This document shows, one piece after another, positions 20,581 to 31,254 of a stretch of 64,000 nucleotides of DNA. The translations under genes were made by a program, and so were the position numbers. Source of the DNA: Atriophallophorus winterbourni (taxonomy: Eukaryota; Platyhelminthes; Trematoda; Plagiorchiida; Microphallidae); the NCBI GenBank assembly GCA_013407085.1, contig JACCGJ010019685.1:17118-81117 (forward strand), written 5' to 3'. Positions within the stretch are counted from its first letter, which is position 1. Each line of letters opens with the position of its first letter. The notes under the pieces were generated by a model. The model ran no database searches. It was given only the letters and a program-made list of their open reading frames with translations, and was not told the origin of the DNA.

Positions 20581-21787
20581 CAGGCTCTCGCGCGATAGGG
20601 CGGAGTCTGCAGAGTTGTTTTGGGCGTCCATTACGCCGATCCTAATAGGACCGGCTGGCTTAAGTTTTTTTGAGGCATCAACACTTTTATCGGCAGAATC
20701 ACACTGAAGCTTGTCGATTCGCTTTTTATCGAGGGCAGAACGGAGGCGAATCTCGGAAGGTGCAAAACGTTTGTATCGGTACCAACTCTGTAACGCATCA
20801 TTCACCATGGATTCTGATTGAAAAGTTACTTTGAGTATGCGGGGCCCAGAGCCCTTGTAACTGGGGGAAACAGGTAAACGTTTCAAACCAATCGTCAGAG
20901 TGTCAGTGATTTTACTTTTTTGTTGTATGAAACGCCACTGCTCGCAGTCGTGTGTAGTGTTTTTATTGGCATCATCGTCATTTAGTTCTGGAACGCCATG
21001 AATAAAAACGCTTTTCTTGTCATTCTCCAACTTCCAGTTGAAGTTCGTTTCTTTTTTTGGCTTGTCGCTCAGCCCATGACACGTCCGGAAATATGCGGAT
21101 GGGTGAATTGCTGTTGCGCAAAGTGTATGCAGAGAGTAAGACGGATTCAACATCCTCCAAGGATGTTAGGGTGATGCGCAATAGTCTAGGCTCGCCAATA
21201 TGTAATGATTTATGATGCCTGGACAGACGTACAATGTTCCCGGCCTCTGCAGAAACCTTCATTGAGTCACATATTGTCTGCCACTGTTGTGCATCTTGCA
21301 CCTGGCGAGTTTTGAAACAAGGCGAATTTGCCTCTGGCACATTGGTGCATATCACGGTTAGCACCTCATTGCAACGGGGGCTTGTTGCGGTGGCCACTTT
21401 CTTCACTGCTGTGAACTTGGCACGAGTGTTGTCTTTTGCAATCCCCGGAATCGTATGTACGGGTGTGTACTTAGAACCAGTGGAGATCGCCGCAGAAGCA
21501 GCAGTTGTAGCCAATGTCATCGGTGTTTCAGTTACAGATGAGATTCCAGCAACCAACGACCCAAATGTGTGCTTCGCTTTCGGGACAGAAGGAACAGCAA
21601 CCCTTTTCAACTCGGACTGTTGACGAGTACACAGAGAACCATGGCTGTTTTCTAACCGGAGCAGTCTACTTTCAAGAGATGCAATTTTCTGAGACTGTGC
21701 AACTTGAACTTGTTGGTCTAACAACGATAGCAGACAACGGACAGTTGGGTTTAACGAGCATGCTGCACAGAGCCAATATTCATTCAA
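20581..21787 (-). pseudogene. LINE-A1 ORF1 (RNA-binding protein), frameshifted and in frame with ORF2
   Basis: The N-terminus begins inside a Cys finger ('EYWLCAACSLNP'), so its first half is missing. A coiled-coil-prone stretch follows ('SLLDQQVQVAQSQKIASLES'), then the two ORF1 core blocks also seen in LINE-B1: 'IVRLSRHHKSLHIGEPRLLR' and, after the frameshift at 21,052-21,058, 'SYKGSGPRILKVTFQSES'. The frame then runs without a stop into the endonuclease. In LINE-B1 the same point has a stop codon. The ORF1-ORF2 fusion is therefore either a lost stop or a property of this family. Confidence 0.75.
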
Positions 21788-23290
21788 TAGTCAATAGTAT
21801 ATTTTGGTACAAAAAGCTATGAGCTTAAAATAGAACCACAGGATAGTCAGCACAGGGGGTCGGGTGGAGTCCATGAAATTGGGTTTTGGTTACCAAAGTT
21901 CCGTAAATGGTGGGGTCAGAGGAAACACAGGGTAGTCAATACAGGGGAGGATGGATTGGCGTCAATTCGTATGTAGGTCTGGAAAAGAGAAAATGGGTGC
22001 AGCATCGGGAACAAAAAGAAATGTGCGAAGTTAAATTCAAATTTTCTGAGAATGATATAGGTAAGAGTCAAGGCGTTCTTTAAAAATAGCAAGGGAAGGA
22101 GAGGTTACAATAAAAGATGGTAGATCATTCCAGGCAGAAGGAGTGCGAACTGTGAAAAAGAACTTTCGGCAGTTTAACCGACTTGGTAGATGGGCAAGCT
22201 TTAAGACATGTCCCCGGGTTCCGGAATTAGGGGCCATCGAAAGCAGTCTGAAGCACGGGTGTTTGGCATTCTTGAGAATCAGGAAAACCAAAATCAGATC
22301 CCCTCGGATGCGGCGGTAACTCATGGGGAACAAATTAAGTGCCTTCAGGCGATCTTCATAGTTCATCGAACTAAGCCCTTTGACGATTTTGGTGAATCTC
22401 CGTTGAGCTTGTTCCAGGACGTGAATATCGCGCTTTAACCACGGGGACCAGACGGACACGGCGTATTCTAGGTGAGGTCTGACGTACGCGTGAAGAAGTG
22501 AGGGGGAAAGGCTGCGGTCGAAAGAACCAAAGACTCGTTTTAGAAGGCCTACGTTTCGATTCGCGACTAAGGAAGCGTATGAACAGTGAGCAGAGCACCC
22601 GAGGTCACTTTGAACCAGTATACCGAGGTCCTTCTCTTGCATACTTACCGAAATTTCGGTGCCCCCTAGTTGATACCTAGGTTCACCGGGGTGGCGAATG
22701 CGGAGAGATCGGCATTTTCGTGGATTGAAAGGTAGCTGGTTCATAATTGCCCAACTATTAAGTGAGTTGAGGTCCATCTGCAATTCGTCACAGTCATTTG
22801 GGGAAGAGAGGATTCGCCAGAGTTTGAGGTCATCTGCGAACATTAAAAACGGTGAGTTCACACATGCACCAATGTCGTTGATGAACATCAAGAACAAGCG
22901 CGGGCCGAGTACAGAACCTTGGGGTAAACCACATTTTATTGAAAAACAATCAGAAAGTGATTGTCTGACGCGAACGTGGAGTGTTCTGGCGCGGAGAAAT
23001 TCGGCTATCCAAGACAAAGCCTTACTTGCGTTTTGTTTGTGTTCATTTAAAAGAGCGGACTTCAAACCCGAGCAACCAGGATGAAACCAGGAAGAGCAGA
23101 TGCTACATTCTATCCCTTCAAGAACAGGGGTGGAACAACCGGCTTTACCGCAATTGACTGTAGCTTCAGACGGCTTTTGGGGTTCAGGAGCTTTCTACGT
23201 GCATTTTGTTGCAGTGAAGAATTCTCAAGACTACTCTTAGTAACTTTTGATCTACGAGCAACCATTATGTAGAAAATTTGTTACGAATGA
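21788..23290 (-). mobile_element. LINE-A2, internally deleted copy
   Basis: Minus reading from 23,275 starts as ORF1 ('MVARRSKVTK', then a finger with 'ECSICSSWFHPGCSG'). After 'LKSALLNEHKQN' it jumps straight into the RT middle ('ALSWIAEFLRART'). The rest of RT is open to 22,037, with 'CGLPQGSVLGPRLF', 'FLMFADDLKLWR' and the complete post-RT region. The 3' UTR (21,790-22,036) ends in 'ATATACTATTGACTATTG'. Confidence 0.85.
22037..23065 (-). pseudogene. LINE-A2 chimeric frame: ORF1 start joined to RT C-terminal half
   Basis: An open stretch of 342 codons beginning within ORF1 sequence. The junction lies about 12 codons in, at 'NEHKQN/ASKALSWI'. It keeps RT blocks with FADD and the post-RT domain ('SLLHAYVRPHLEYAVSVWSP', 'RTPSAWNDLPSF'). 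EN and the first RT blocks are deleted, so it cannot transpose by itself. The deletion restored an open frame across the junction. Confidence 0.8.
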
Positions 23291-23339
23291 AAAAAAACAG
23301 ATTCAGGAGAGCAAAATTTCACGTTGATTTCAAATCGCG

Positions 23340-23705
23340 CGCGCAACCAGTCGCTCAAGAGAACAGGATTTGACAGCCCTCGTCGCCTAAGCCTTTCAGG
23401 ATTTTGAAATTTTCGATAAGGTCACCCCGTAGACGCCGACGCCAAAGGGAGAAGAGACGTTCTTCGTAGGGTTTCCCAAACATACCTTCAACCATTTTGG
23501 TAGCCAGTCGTTGGCTCCTTTCTAGTAGTAAAATTTCCTTTTGATAGAAGGGGCTCCGGGCTTACACGCAGTATTCTAAATGCGGCCTGACAATCGCCGT
23601 ATATAAAAAGATAAGCACTTCCGGCGTTCTACATGTCAGAACGGATTTAAGCCTAAAGAGTTCTCCTCTAGCTCGTTGTGCAGCGGTGGCACACTGCGCA
23701 GAAGT
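23340..23705 (-). pseudogene. LINE-C' post-RT fragment
   Basis: Minus reading: 'CRTPEV', 'FLYTAIVRPHLEYCV', 'RSQRLATKMVEGMFGKPYEE' and 'RRRLRGDLIENFKILKGLGD'. The same part of LINE-C' occurs at 61.3-61.65 kb. Both ends are truncated. The LINE-D1 copy starts just after it. Confidence 0.75.
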
Positions 23706-23919
23706 CTGAAAAAACGTTTATACCAAAATGGTGTCAACCCCTTTTGAATGCGCCTACCGATGTGCAACCGGCTAGTTCAGCAAGCAGTTTACTACCACTC
23801 TTACACTGAAAATGTCTTAGATTTATATATATCGGGTTTTGAATTTCAAGGTCAACGTGGTATTTTGCTTCCTACGAATCCTTTGGTTTGTATTTATTTG
23901 ATTTTCACCGGATTTCAAC

Positions 23920-24822
23920 ATGGTTATGACTAGAAAATCTGCAAAAGTAGATAATACAGCACCTATTGTCACGAAGATGCGAGGGAATCGGTGCCCCGCT
24001 GCTCGCTCAGGGGACTCTTGTCTTGTATGCGCTAAACAGGTTGCTGATAATACAAAAGCAGTACAATGTGAAATATGTCTCAAATGGATGCATACTCGGT
24101 GCAGAGAAATGAAGCCATAAACGTATCGGTGGCTCCAGATTATATCATGCGATATTTTTTGGACGGTATGTAAGATATGCCCTCCACCATCAAGTGTTAA
24201 GCATGGAAGTAGTCAGAATAAAGTCGTAGCTGCATCTACTAAATCCGCTAAAGTGCTCGATGGAGGTGACATAAATATTGAGGATAGATACTACCTGTCT
24301 GCGGAGAAAACTTGCATGCCATTGGCTTCCTCGACTACGAGCCGTTTACAAAATGGTATTAGTATTGAGGCTCCATTGAACGTGCAGGAACTGGACGTTT
24401 GCTCGCCTTCAACACCGTTTGCTCAACAGTCAGGAAGAAATAAGACTTATGCAGATGTGACGTCTAAGGGTCTACCCAGTGATCCAGGCTATGGAATCTT
24501 GTCACAGCGATTGAGCAAAATAGAGGCTCAGCTAAATGTAGTGGAAGTACCTACTTCTGATAATGCTTTTAGATCTCCGGTCTCAAAGAAGCCACATTTG
24601 GATTCTCGGAAGCGATGCCTTATTATGGTGAATGCTCGTGAGCAAACCGAAGACATGGCTGAAATATGCTTACAGCAAGAGCGAACTTTCCTACAATCAA
24701 CTTTTTCAAAGCTTTTTGATCAAGGAGAGGAAGGAGTTACCATCATTTCTGCATTCCGACTTGGCCGGAAGAAGGAGGATGATAAACCGCGGTCGTTGAA
24801 AATTGTTTTAGCTTCGGATTAG
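23920..24822 (+). pseudogene. LINE-D1 ORF1 (PHD-like finger protein)
   Basis: Starts 'MVMTRKSAKVDN'. A PHD-like finger follows: 'CLVCAKQV', 'VQCEICLKWMHTRC', and after a TAA at 24,118-24,120 the continuation 'WTVCKICPPP'. Further on are 'YADVTSKG', a weak coiled coil ('LSQRLSKIEAQLN') and the RNA-binding block 'IISAFRLGRKKEDDKPRSLK'. Downstream the frame is broken. Confidence 0.7.
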
Positions 24823-25039
24823 CTAGCTAAGACGCGCTCATCGTCTTAAGGGTGAGCCATTCAAGATACTACGCGACCTGTCTCCTGAAGATAGAATCAA
24901 AATGAAAACAGCCAGCCAAGAATTGCGAGCACGCAGGGAAGCTGGCGAGGTTGATCCCCATATTGTGGATTTTCGGGTAGTGAGGAGGAGGCCGCACATT
25001 CGTTGGAAGCCGCTGTGAATCTAACCCCAGTTAATCATT

Positions 25040-27875
25040 CTGTGAAGAGTTTTTGAGTATTGCTTTTCAATGCGAGTAGTCTATGCAATAAACTTGACGA
25101 GGTTAGTGGAATGGTCGGTCGGCGACAGCCAGATATCATTGCTGGTATGGAATCGTGGTTAACAATGGATATATCTGATATGGAGTGCGCGCTACCACAC
25201 TATACGCTTTTCAGAAGTGGCAGAGTAGCTTCGAGATTTGTTTGTGGTGTTGCCGTATTCTTTAAAGAGCACCTGATTGTGGAAGTATTGGAAAGGTTTT
25301 AACATGATGCTGGAAATGCCGAAAGCCTCTGGTGTAAGGTTAAGTCTAGCTCTGGAGCTGCATCACTTAGGGTCATTTACCGCTCACCTAGCGCTTAAGT
25401 TCCTGTGTTATGTGATCAAATCAAACGGTATGGTATCATTGGTGACTGTATCGTTCTTGGAGATCTGAATGCTCCTGATATAAACTGGGCGGATTTAGTT
25501 TCGAGTGGTGAACCGTTCCAACAAGAATTCCTAGATACGATTTTGGAGCTGAATTTGGTGCAGAATGTAAACGATCCTACGAGGATATGCGTCAGGCAAG
25601 TTCCTTCGATATTGGATTTGGTGGTCGCACCTAGATTCTTTGATGTTACGAATCTGTCTATTGAGACCCCTATTGGTTGCAGCGATCACTGTTCTTTATG
25701 GTTCATTTGGAATCGGGGTCTTCAACCGAGAATACTTACACATGCCCGGAGAAACTGCTGGAAATTAGACACAACGAGTCTAACCACGTCTGCAAACTCG
25801 ATGGACTGGTTACTCTCTCTCTATCAACGAATGTTGATACCTGTTGGTTGGACTTTTTGGGTAAAATAAGATCGCTTGAAAATCATGCCCCATGGATGAA
25901 TGGAAGATCCCCCGCTAAGGGACCGCCATGGTTTGATAACGTTATTCGTAAATACATGAAGGTGAGAAAGCGGTTATGGCGGAAGTTTTGTTCTAGCGGA
26001 TGCACCGATGACTATGTAACCTACAAAGTTATCCGCAACAAGTGCACCTACCTCAAAAGAGAAAAAAGGCAGAACTATGAAACTCGCTTGGTGGACGAAG
26101 CCAACTCGATGTCGAAACGCTTGGTCGCGTACATAAGACGTAGAACGAAAGCTTCTCAACGAGTACATTGTTCGAGCTCTATTGGAGGTTCGACTGAACA
26201 TGAAGATAAACGTAAAGCAGTTTTTTTCGCCGCTCAGTACAATTCGGTTTACACAGAGGAGACGTTTCCCATTCCTCTGCTTCATGAGAGCAACTCCGAA
26301 ATGCCGGATATCTTGATCTCGCCAGAGATCGTGCAATAATCACTAGAACGACTCGACGTACACTCAGCACCCGGCCCGGACGATATACACCCAATGCTTT
26401 TAAAGGTATTGTCGAGTATCATGCATAAACCACTGGCGCTAATCTTCAATTTATCCCTGAGGTATGGTAAATTACCTAAAGGTTGGAAGTACGGCATTGT
26501 CAAACCAGTGTATAAGGGCGGTGAAACCAGTGATCTGGCTAACTACCGACCGGTTACCCTCACTTCGGTAGTTGTGAAGACTCTGGAACGACTGCTGAAA
26601 AAACAGATTGAAGATTTTTTCCTTACAACCAGTCAGCTAACATCTGCTCAGCATGGTTTTACGCCAAGACGATTATGCGCATCCAATCTCATCACTGCTC
26701 GCAAGCACTGGTGTGCGGAACTTGATCTGGGTCACCCGGTATTCACTGCCTTCATTGACTTCAGTAAGGCTTTTGACCGTGTTCCATTTAAACGTCTATT
26801 GCTCAAGCTCCGTGCTCGTGGTGTACAGGGACCTGTTCTAACTTGGATTGAAGACTTTCTTGTTGACCGTTATACACAGGTCGAGGTTAACAGAGTCAAA
26901 TCGCAGGTTACACGTCCAACTTCCGGGGTTCTGCAAGGATCTGTTCTCGGCCCGTTACTTTATAAAGTTTCTTAATGACCTCCCCGACTCATTAATTATG
27001 AATTGTCTACTTTTCGCGGATGATCTGAAAGTTTGGTGTACATTAAGCTCTTCTGCTGATAATAACAATTTCCAGAACGAATTGAACAAATTGCTTGATT
27101 GGACGGTAAAAGGGAGGCTTCCTGTAAACCGACAGAAATGCACTGTAATGCTTTTGGAGCCAAGCACGCCTGAAGGTGCGTACTTCCTCAGGGATCATCA
27201 ACTGAAGTGGGTTGATACTGAACGGGACCTGGGTACAATTGTGACTCGGGCGCTCAAATCCAAGGAGGATACGAACAGAGAAGCTGCTGCTGCAAACCGC
27301 GCATGTTGGGCTATTAGTCGGTCGTTTTCGGTGATTACTCCACAAATGTTTCGCATTCTTTATTCCACATACTTGAGACCAGTTTTGGAATATGTTTTGC
27401 CAGCCACATATCCTCAAACTAAGGGAGAACGTGACCAGTTGGAAAAATTGCAAAGGCGGGCGACGAAACGAGTACAAGGATTGAAATCATTCCTTATGTG
27501 GAGAGAGTTCAACGCCCCAACCTCATGTCGTTCAGTATTCGGCGTGTGCGCTACGACCTGCTGCTAACTCGTCGCATATTACTGGGAGCTTATGGTGACG
27601 CGTTGCGCGAGTTTTTCCCTCTCGTGACGGACTCAAGAACCCGTGGCCATGCTCTTAAGCTTCAAAAGAGAAGGACACCACGCCTAACACAGGGATTCAC
27701 GCTCCTAGCAAGAATTGTTAACTTGTGGAATGCGCTTCCGGAAGAGGTTATCTCAGCAAGCTTCGAAAACCAATTCAAGCAACTTTTGTATAAGGTATTG
27801 CCTGCAATCACCGTGAAGCTGAACAACACCGAACGGAATTTCTACAACAGAGGTTCTCCTGAACTATGTTGCTGA
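25040..27875 (+). pseudogene. LINE-D1 ORF2 (endonuclease and reverse transcriptase)
   Basis: EN: 'LLFNASSLCNKLDEV', 'ESWLTMD', 'RVIYRSPS', 'VLGDLNAPDINW' (GDFN is GDLN here), 'GCSDHCSLWF'. RT: 'SAPGPDDIHPMLL' near 26,375, 'FIDFSKAFDRVPFKRLLLKL', 'SGVLQGSVLGPLL', then after a frameshift near 26,965 'LLFADDLKVWC' with intact Asp pair. Post-RT: 'RDLGTIVTRALKSKEDTN', 'LRPVLEYVLPA', and after another shift near 27,500 'SIRRVRYDLLLTRRI' and 'NLWNALPEEVISA'. At least four frame changes, so inactive. Confidence 0.8.
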
Positions 27876-27944
27876 TATAAAAAGATGCGGCTTACAAGGG
27901 CTTGGCCCCCTGTCGTCTCTCTAGAAGAAGAAGAAGACGAATGT

Positions 27945-28090
27945 TATTATTCGTAAAATTCATTGTATGCCCTCTAGTTGAAAGAACAGGAACTTCATCG
28001 CCTATGCGTTTCAGGATTTTGAAGGTATCTCTTGTTTTCCCCCTTAGACGCTGACTCACATGTGGGAAGAGAACAGACGAAATTATGGGA
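27945..28090 (-). pseudogene. LINE-C' short fragment
   Basis: Minus reading 'LRGKTRDTFKILKRIGDEVP' matches the 'LRGDLIENFKILKGLGDEG' block of the LINE-C' fragment at 23.3-23.7 kb. It overlaps the same part of the protein, so it is a separate copy rather than the other half of a split element. Confidence 0.6.
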
Positions 28091-28132
28091 TTCTTTTAGA
28101 GTTTCTTGGACAAACTTCGAACCAAATGTTGG

Positions 28133-28371
28133 TATTGATGTATGAAATCACAAGCTGGATCCAGGCAAAGTGCCGAACACCTGAAGTTGAAATGCACGTG
28201 ATTTGAGATACTGTCATGTTGCATAGGCCCAGATAGATATAGGAAACGAAAATAGGAAGGACAGTGAGACTCCAGTGTGTTTTTGCATGCAGAAAACTTC
28301 CGGTGGGGCGAATCAATTTAGCACGGTGTTAGCTGCACATCACAGAAGTACTGCACGATTGCACATCAGTG
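28133..28371 (-). repeat. SL-1 repeat, copy 8, 15-bp TSD
   Basis: Full-length SL-1 (239 bp, minus). Direct repeats of 15 bp with one mismatch flank it: CGAACCAAATGTTGG (28,118-28,132) and CGAACCAAACGTTGG (28,372-28,386). The TRP-1 LTR begins three bases after the right repeat. Confidence 0.85.
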
Positions 28372-28389
28372 CGAACCAAACGTTGGGCG

Positions 28390-28571
28390 TGTAACAACTT
28401 TATTTTACTGTACTTTACAACAATTGACCTTGAACAATTCCGTTGATTCGTGTTCCGTGATTGCTCCACTGTACCTTCGTGCACGTTTTGGCTACCGCGA
28501 TAAACCTTCATTCTCCTGTGCTTTATGTCGTACATTCTTGGGGACGTTATTGTACTGGTTAGTCTACTACA
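28390..28571 (+). repeat. TRP-1 5' LTR
   Basis: Begins TGTAACAACTTTATTTTACT and ends 'GGTTAGTCTACTACA'. Aligns along its length with 30,099-30,281. It lacks two bases near the start relative to the 3' LTR. Confidence 0.85.
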
Positions 28572-28574
28572 AAT

Positions 28575-28592
28575 TGGTGAGCCCTACGTGAT
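28575..28592 (+). promoter_or_regulatory. TRP-1 primer-binding site (tRNA-Trp-like)
   Basis: TGGTGAGCCCTACGTGAT starts three bases after the LTR. It differs at two positions from the complement of the 3' end of eukaryotic tRNA-Trp (TGGTGACCCCGACGTGAT, from general knowledge of that tRNA). Confidence 0.7.
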
Positions 28593-28984
28593 GCACGAAT
28601 CTGTACTGCATTTGGTAAGCCCAATATCCACGCACCCTTCGCAAATTTTTTCTAGTACGTCATTTTTCAGATTTACATCGGCGTTATTTTAGGGTAATAT
28701 TTTTACCTCCTTTCATCACGTTTCGCATCAGAACGTCATATGCGTCACATAACTACATCGATTCACAAGTCGGGTCAGAACAGATTCGACAAATCAGACA
28801 GCTTAACTTGTTTACTGTTTATGAGCCCCTCGTTCATCAATGAACTGATCTTCTGGTAGGTATTCTCATAGAGAGACTACACACCAGGATTTTGTCAGTC
28901 AGTTCACGACTGACATACGATATACCTTAGGTGCCCCAATTCCTATTACTGACTCACTATATACAACTAGCGTGATAGAGTCAC

Positions 28985-29260
28985 AAATCTCCCTTCGACC
29001 TTAGCAAAATCGCTGCAGTGCAAGCTACCGATGCCAGTATTGCAGAGCTCAGGAACTCCTATTCTCTCGATATCACTCTGCTCCCCTTCCCCGATGGATT
29101 GGGGCTATAGCCTTTGCGTCTTATCGCAAAGCGGTCTTCGACTACATATCCCGTCTGCACTTAGACGGCGCATTAAGCCTAGCATACACAATCTTCCCTA
29201 TCCTGGCATTCGTGTTAGCGTTAATTTTCTTACGGAAAAATTGTATGGCCGAATACCAGT
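28985..29260 (+). pseudogene. TRP-1 pol remnant: RNase H-integrase linker and integrase zinc domain
   Basis: Frameshifted reading: 'KIAAVQATDASIAELRNSYS', then 'RRIKPSIHNLPYPGIRVSVN'. The H of 'IHNL' and 'PGIR' mark the start of the HHCC zinc domain of Ty3/Gypsy integrases. The Cys half and the catalytic core are absent. Confidence 0.55.
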
Positions 29261-30084
29261 AGATACGTGCAACATGACACTGTCATTGCAACCACGCCAT
29301 TTCAGATAATAACCACCTGTACATCAAGTAATTACCCAATATCCGTCATCGCCATACAGCGAATAGGCGCGCGAATCGGTGCATTAGCCGATTATATAGC
29401 GCGTATTTATTACGTTATTATCGCTCGGTGCATTTTGTGTGTCCCATCATTATAACTCGGCCGTGGCCTTAAACCCACGCACCAGAGAGTATTTCTTCTT
29501 TTTCCTCAGGCAACCATGCACCTCTTACTGTCAAATCCGTGGTTCACGCCACCGCGGATCCATGACGCATGTCGCCATCCTACACGCTTGCCCCCACCAT
29601 GAGCACACACAGCCCAACACGAAACCTATCAGACAAGGTCCTTACCATCCAGAATACAGGCCCTTCGGCTTTCTCCAGACGAGGATGATTGCCATCAACC
29701 TTGAGGGTGCAGGAAATTCTTGGCAGGGACTGTTTTCGGAGCACCTGGTTCTTCGTTGTCAAGCCTACGGATGTGCCTACATCTACTTCTACTGGGTTCA
29801 TACTAAGACCATGCCAGACGGGCGATTCCCGCTAGTAGAACGTTCACCCCGTGTGAGGCGGCCCAGTCAACACGTTCACATCATGTCAGACGTGACTCAG
29901 CTTAGTTCTGATCGGTTTTTCGTGTACCCTACCCGGGTCACCACTGACATTCAACCCATGCAGATCAAGTGCCTTGGTGGACTTCGAAGGGACGGGTTGC
30001 TGATATACGATGTTTCACTCTAGAAAGACCTGACACCGCTTGACCAGTTCAAATGTCAATTCCTGATCAAAAGTCTTCTCTGAC

Positions 30085-30098
30085 AAAAGGAGGGCTGC
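30085..30098 (+). promoter_or_regulatory. TRP-1 polypurine tract
   Basis: AAAAGGAGGGCTGC stands immediately before the 3' LTR, where plus-strand DNA synthesis would be primed. Confidence 0.55.
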
Positions 30099-30281
30099 TG
30101 TATAACAACTTTGTTTTACTGTACTTTACAACAACTGACCTTGAATAATTTCCATTGATTCATGTTCCCTGATTGATCCGCTGTACCTTTGTGCACGTTT
30201 TGACTACATCGATAACCTTCATTCTCCTGTGCTTTTTTCTTACATTCTCGGGGACGTTATTGTAGTGGTAAATCTACTACA
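30099..30281 (+). repeat. TRP-1 3' LTR
   Basis: Begins TGTATAACAACTTTGTTTTA and ends 'GTAAATCTACTACA'. Similar to the 5' LTR throughout but with many substitutions, so the insertion is old. The flanks (GGGCG and TGCGC) do not form a clear TSD. Confidence 0.85.
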
Positions 30282-30309
30282 TGCGCCATCTCGTATTATC
30301 ATGTGTTTT

Positions 30310-30420
30310 AGAAAAAAAGGTTCCGGGCTTGCACACAGTTTTCTAAACTGGTCCCGATAATCGCCGTATATAGGGAAATAAATACCCAGTCATTCTGCAT
30401 ACCATAGCAGATTTACGCAA
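30310..30420 (-). pseudogene. LINE-C' short fragment
   Basis: Plus-strand text 'GTTCCGGGCTTGCACACAG', 'AATCGCCGTATATA' and 'CATTCTGCATACC' matches 23,545-23,640 in the LINE-C' fragment. It encodes the VRPHLEYCV region on the minus strand. About 110 bp only. Confidence 0.6.
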
Positions 30421-30469
30421 TTTGAACTGTTTGTTATAATTCCGCTGTTACTACAATTCCAAAACACTT

Positions 30470-31045
30470 GTGCTGATAGATCAGATGTCAATCAATAATA
30501 CCGTTATTCATATTCTCATTGTTTAACTTATATGTCTCAATATACCGCGTAATTCAAATACTGACCGCGGTTAATTCTATTCGGTGGTTGGTAGTTTCAT
30601 GCTTTTCATTACCATACAATTGATTGCAACTGGCTTCATGTACTCAAAATTTCGGATATTTCAATGAACGTGGAGCGTCCAGAGAAATAGAAGATTATCT
30701 GTAACTGTTTGAACTTTGGTTTCTTACCAATGGTGGAATACTTGATTCAAATATATTGCGCATTTTCTTACTTCGGTAACAGGTTATGCTTACGCTCTCT
30801 TAAAAAATTATCATTTCCTCTACCACCTGCTAAGAAGATTTACAATGAATTAAAATCAATTTTACTTGCTGAACAGGCTTGATTGAATACATTGCAGAGA
30901 CATAAAAACCAATTATTCATTTATTTGTCAATTTATTCTTCACCCATTTTTGAAAATGGTAAAAGAATGTATGAACATTATGAAAATGTTAGAAAAGAAA
31001 CCAATGGTCAATGTAATACTGATTTTTGATTTGTTTGTTTGAAAA
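30470..31045 (+). mobile_element. Gypsy copy G1, LTR and gag remnant (left part)
   Basis: The first part (about 30,485-30,565) matches the G2 LTR ('CAATCAATAATACCGTTATTC' region). Downstream, broken frames resemble G2 gag: 'REIEDYL', 'LFELWFL', 'FPLPPAKKIYNELKSILLAE'. TRP-2 interrupts it at 31,046. A short G1 pol end resumes at 33,218. Confidence 0.6.
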
Positions 31046-31228
31046 TGTATCAACTGTGTTTCACTGGACCTAAAAACAATTGACATTAACATTTTTCCGC
31101 TCACGCGTGCTACGTGAGAGCTCTCCTCTACCGTTGTACACGTTTTGGCTATCGAGATAAAATATTCACAGTCCTGTGCGTTTTATCATACAAACGTGAG
31201 ATGTTATTATAGTAGTCAATCTACTACA
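31046..31228 (+). repeat. TRP-2 5' LTR
   Basis: 183 bp, starts TGTATCAACTGTGTTTCACT, ends 'AGTCAATCTACTACA'. Aligns with the TRP-1 LTRs and with 33,052-33,217. Confidence 0.8.
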
Positions 31229-31231
31229 CAT

Positions 31232-31249
31232 TGGTAAACCCGACGTAAT
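31232..31249 (+). promoter_or_regulatory. TRP-2 primer-binding site (tRNA-Trp-like)
   Basis: TGGTAAACCCGACGTAAT, three mismatches from the tRNA-Trp complement. It complements the two-mismatch site of TRP-1: the errors fall at different positions except one. Confidence 0.65.
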
Positions 31250-31254
31250 CTATC

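Larger units (their letters stand above)
17891..21787 (-). mobile_element. LINE-A1, nearly complete CR1-type LINE (minus)
   Basis: Carries most of ORF1 and all of ORF2. I see only three disabling changes: a frameshift in a T7/A7 run (21,052-21,058), a 1-nt frameshift near 18,800 and a nonsense codon at 18,422-18,424. Its 5' end is truncated in ORF1 and is joined directly to the 3' tail of LINE-A2 near 21,787. An SL-2 repeat lies just past the ORF2 stop. Confidence 0.85.
23710..27940 (+). mobile_element. LINE-D1, CR1-type LINE (plus)
   Basis: Almost full-length: 5' leader (23.71-23.92 kb), ORF1 (23.92-24.83 kb), EN (25.0-25.87 kb), linker (25.9-26.34 kb), RT and post-RT (26.34-27.87 kb), and a short 3' end with a (GAA)n tail at about 27,922-27,937. 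It carries several stops and frameshifts. Fragments of the same family lie at 2.1-3.2 kb. Confidence 0.85.
28390..30281 (+). mobile_element. TRP-1, defective LTR retrotransposon with tRNA-Trp-type primer site
   Basis: Two ~183-bp LTRs beginning TGTA and ending TACTACA enclose about 1.5 kb. The internal part holds a primer-binding site, a fragment of pol before and inside the integrase zinc domain, a 3' noncoding stretch shared with TRP-2 and a polypurine tract. gag, protease, RT and most of the integrase are missing. The layout and primer site place it with CsRn1/Boudicca-like Ty3/Gypsy elements. Confidence 0.8.

Noticed and set aside
28690..28760. Minus-strand CTGATG next to GAAACG as another hammerhead
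   Set aside because: Stem II is absent: the two core blocks are separated by a single base. Chance match.
29439..30023. Plus-strand frame of 194 codons in the 3' region of TRP-1 as an env-like third ORF
   Set aside because: The matching region of TRP-2 (32.4-33.0 kb) does not keep this frame open. There is no signal peptide or transmembrane segment. It is better seen as a noncoding 3' stretch.
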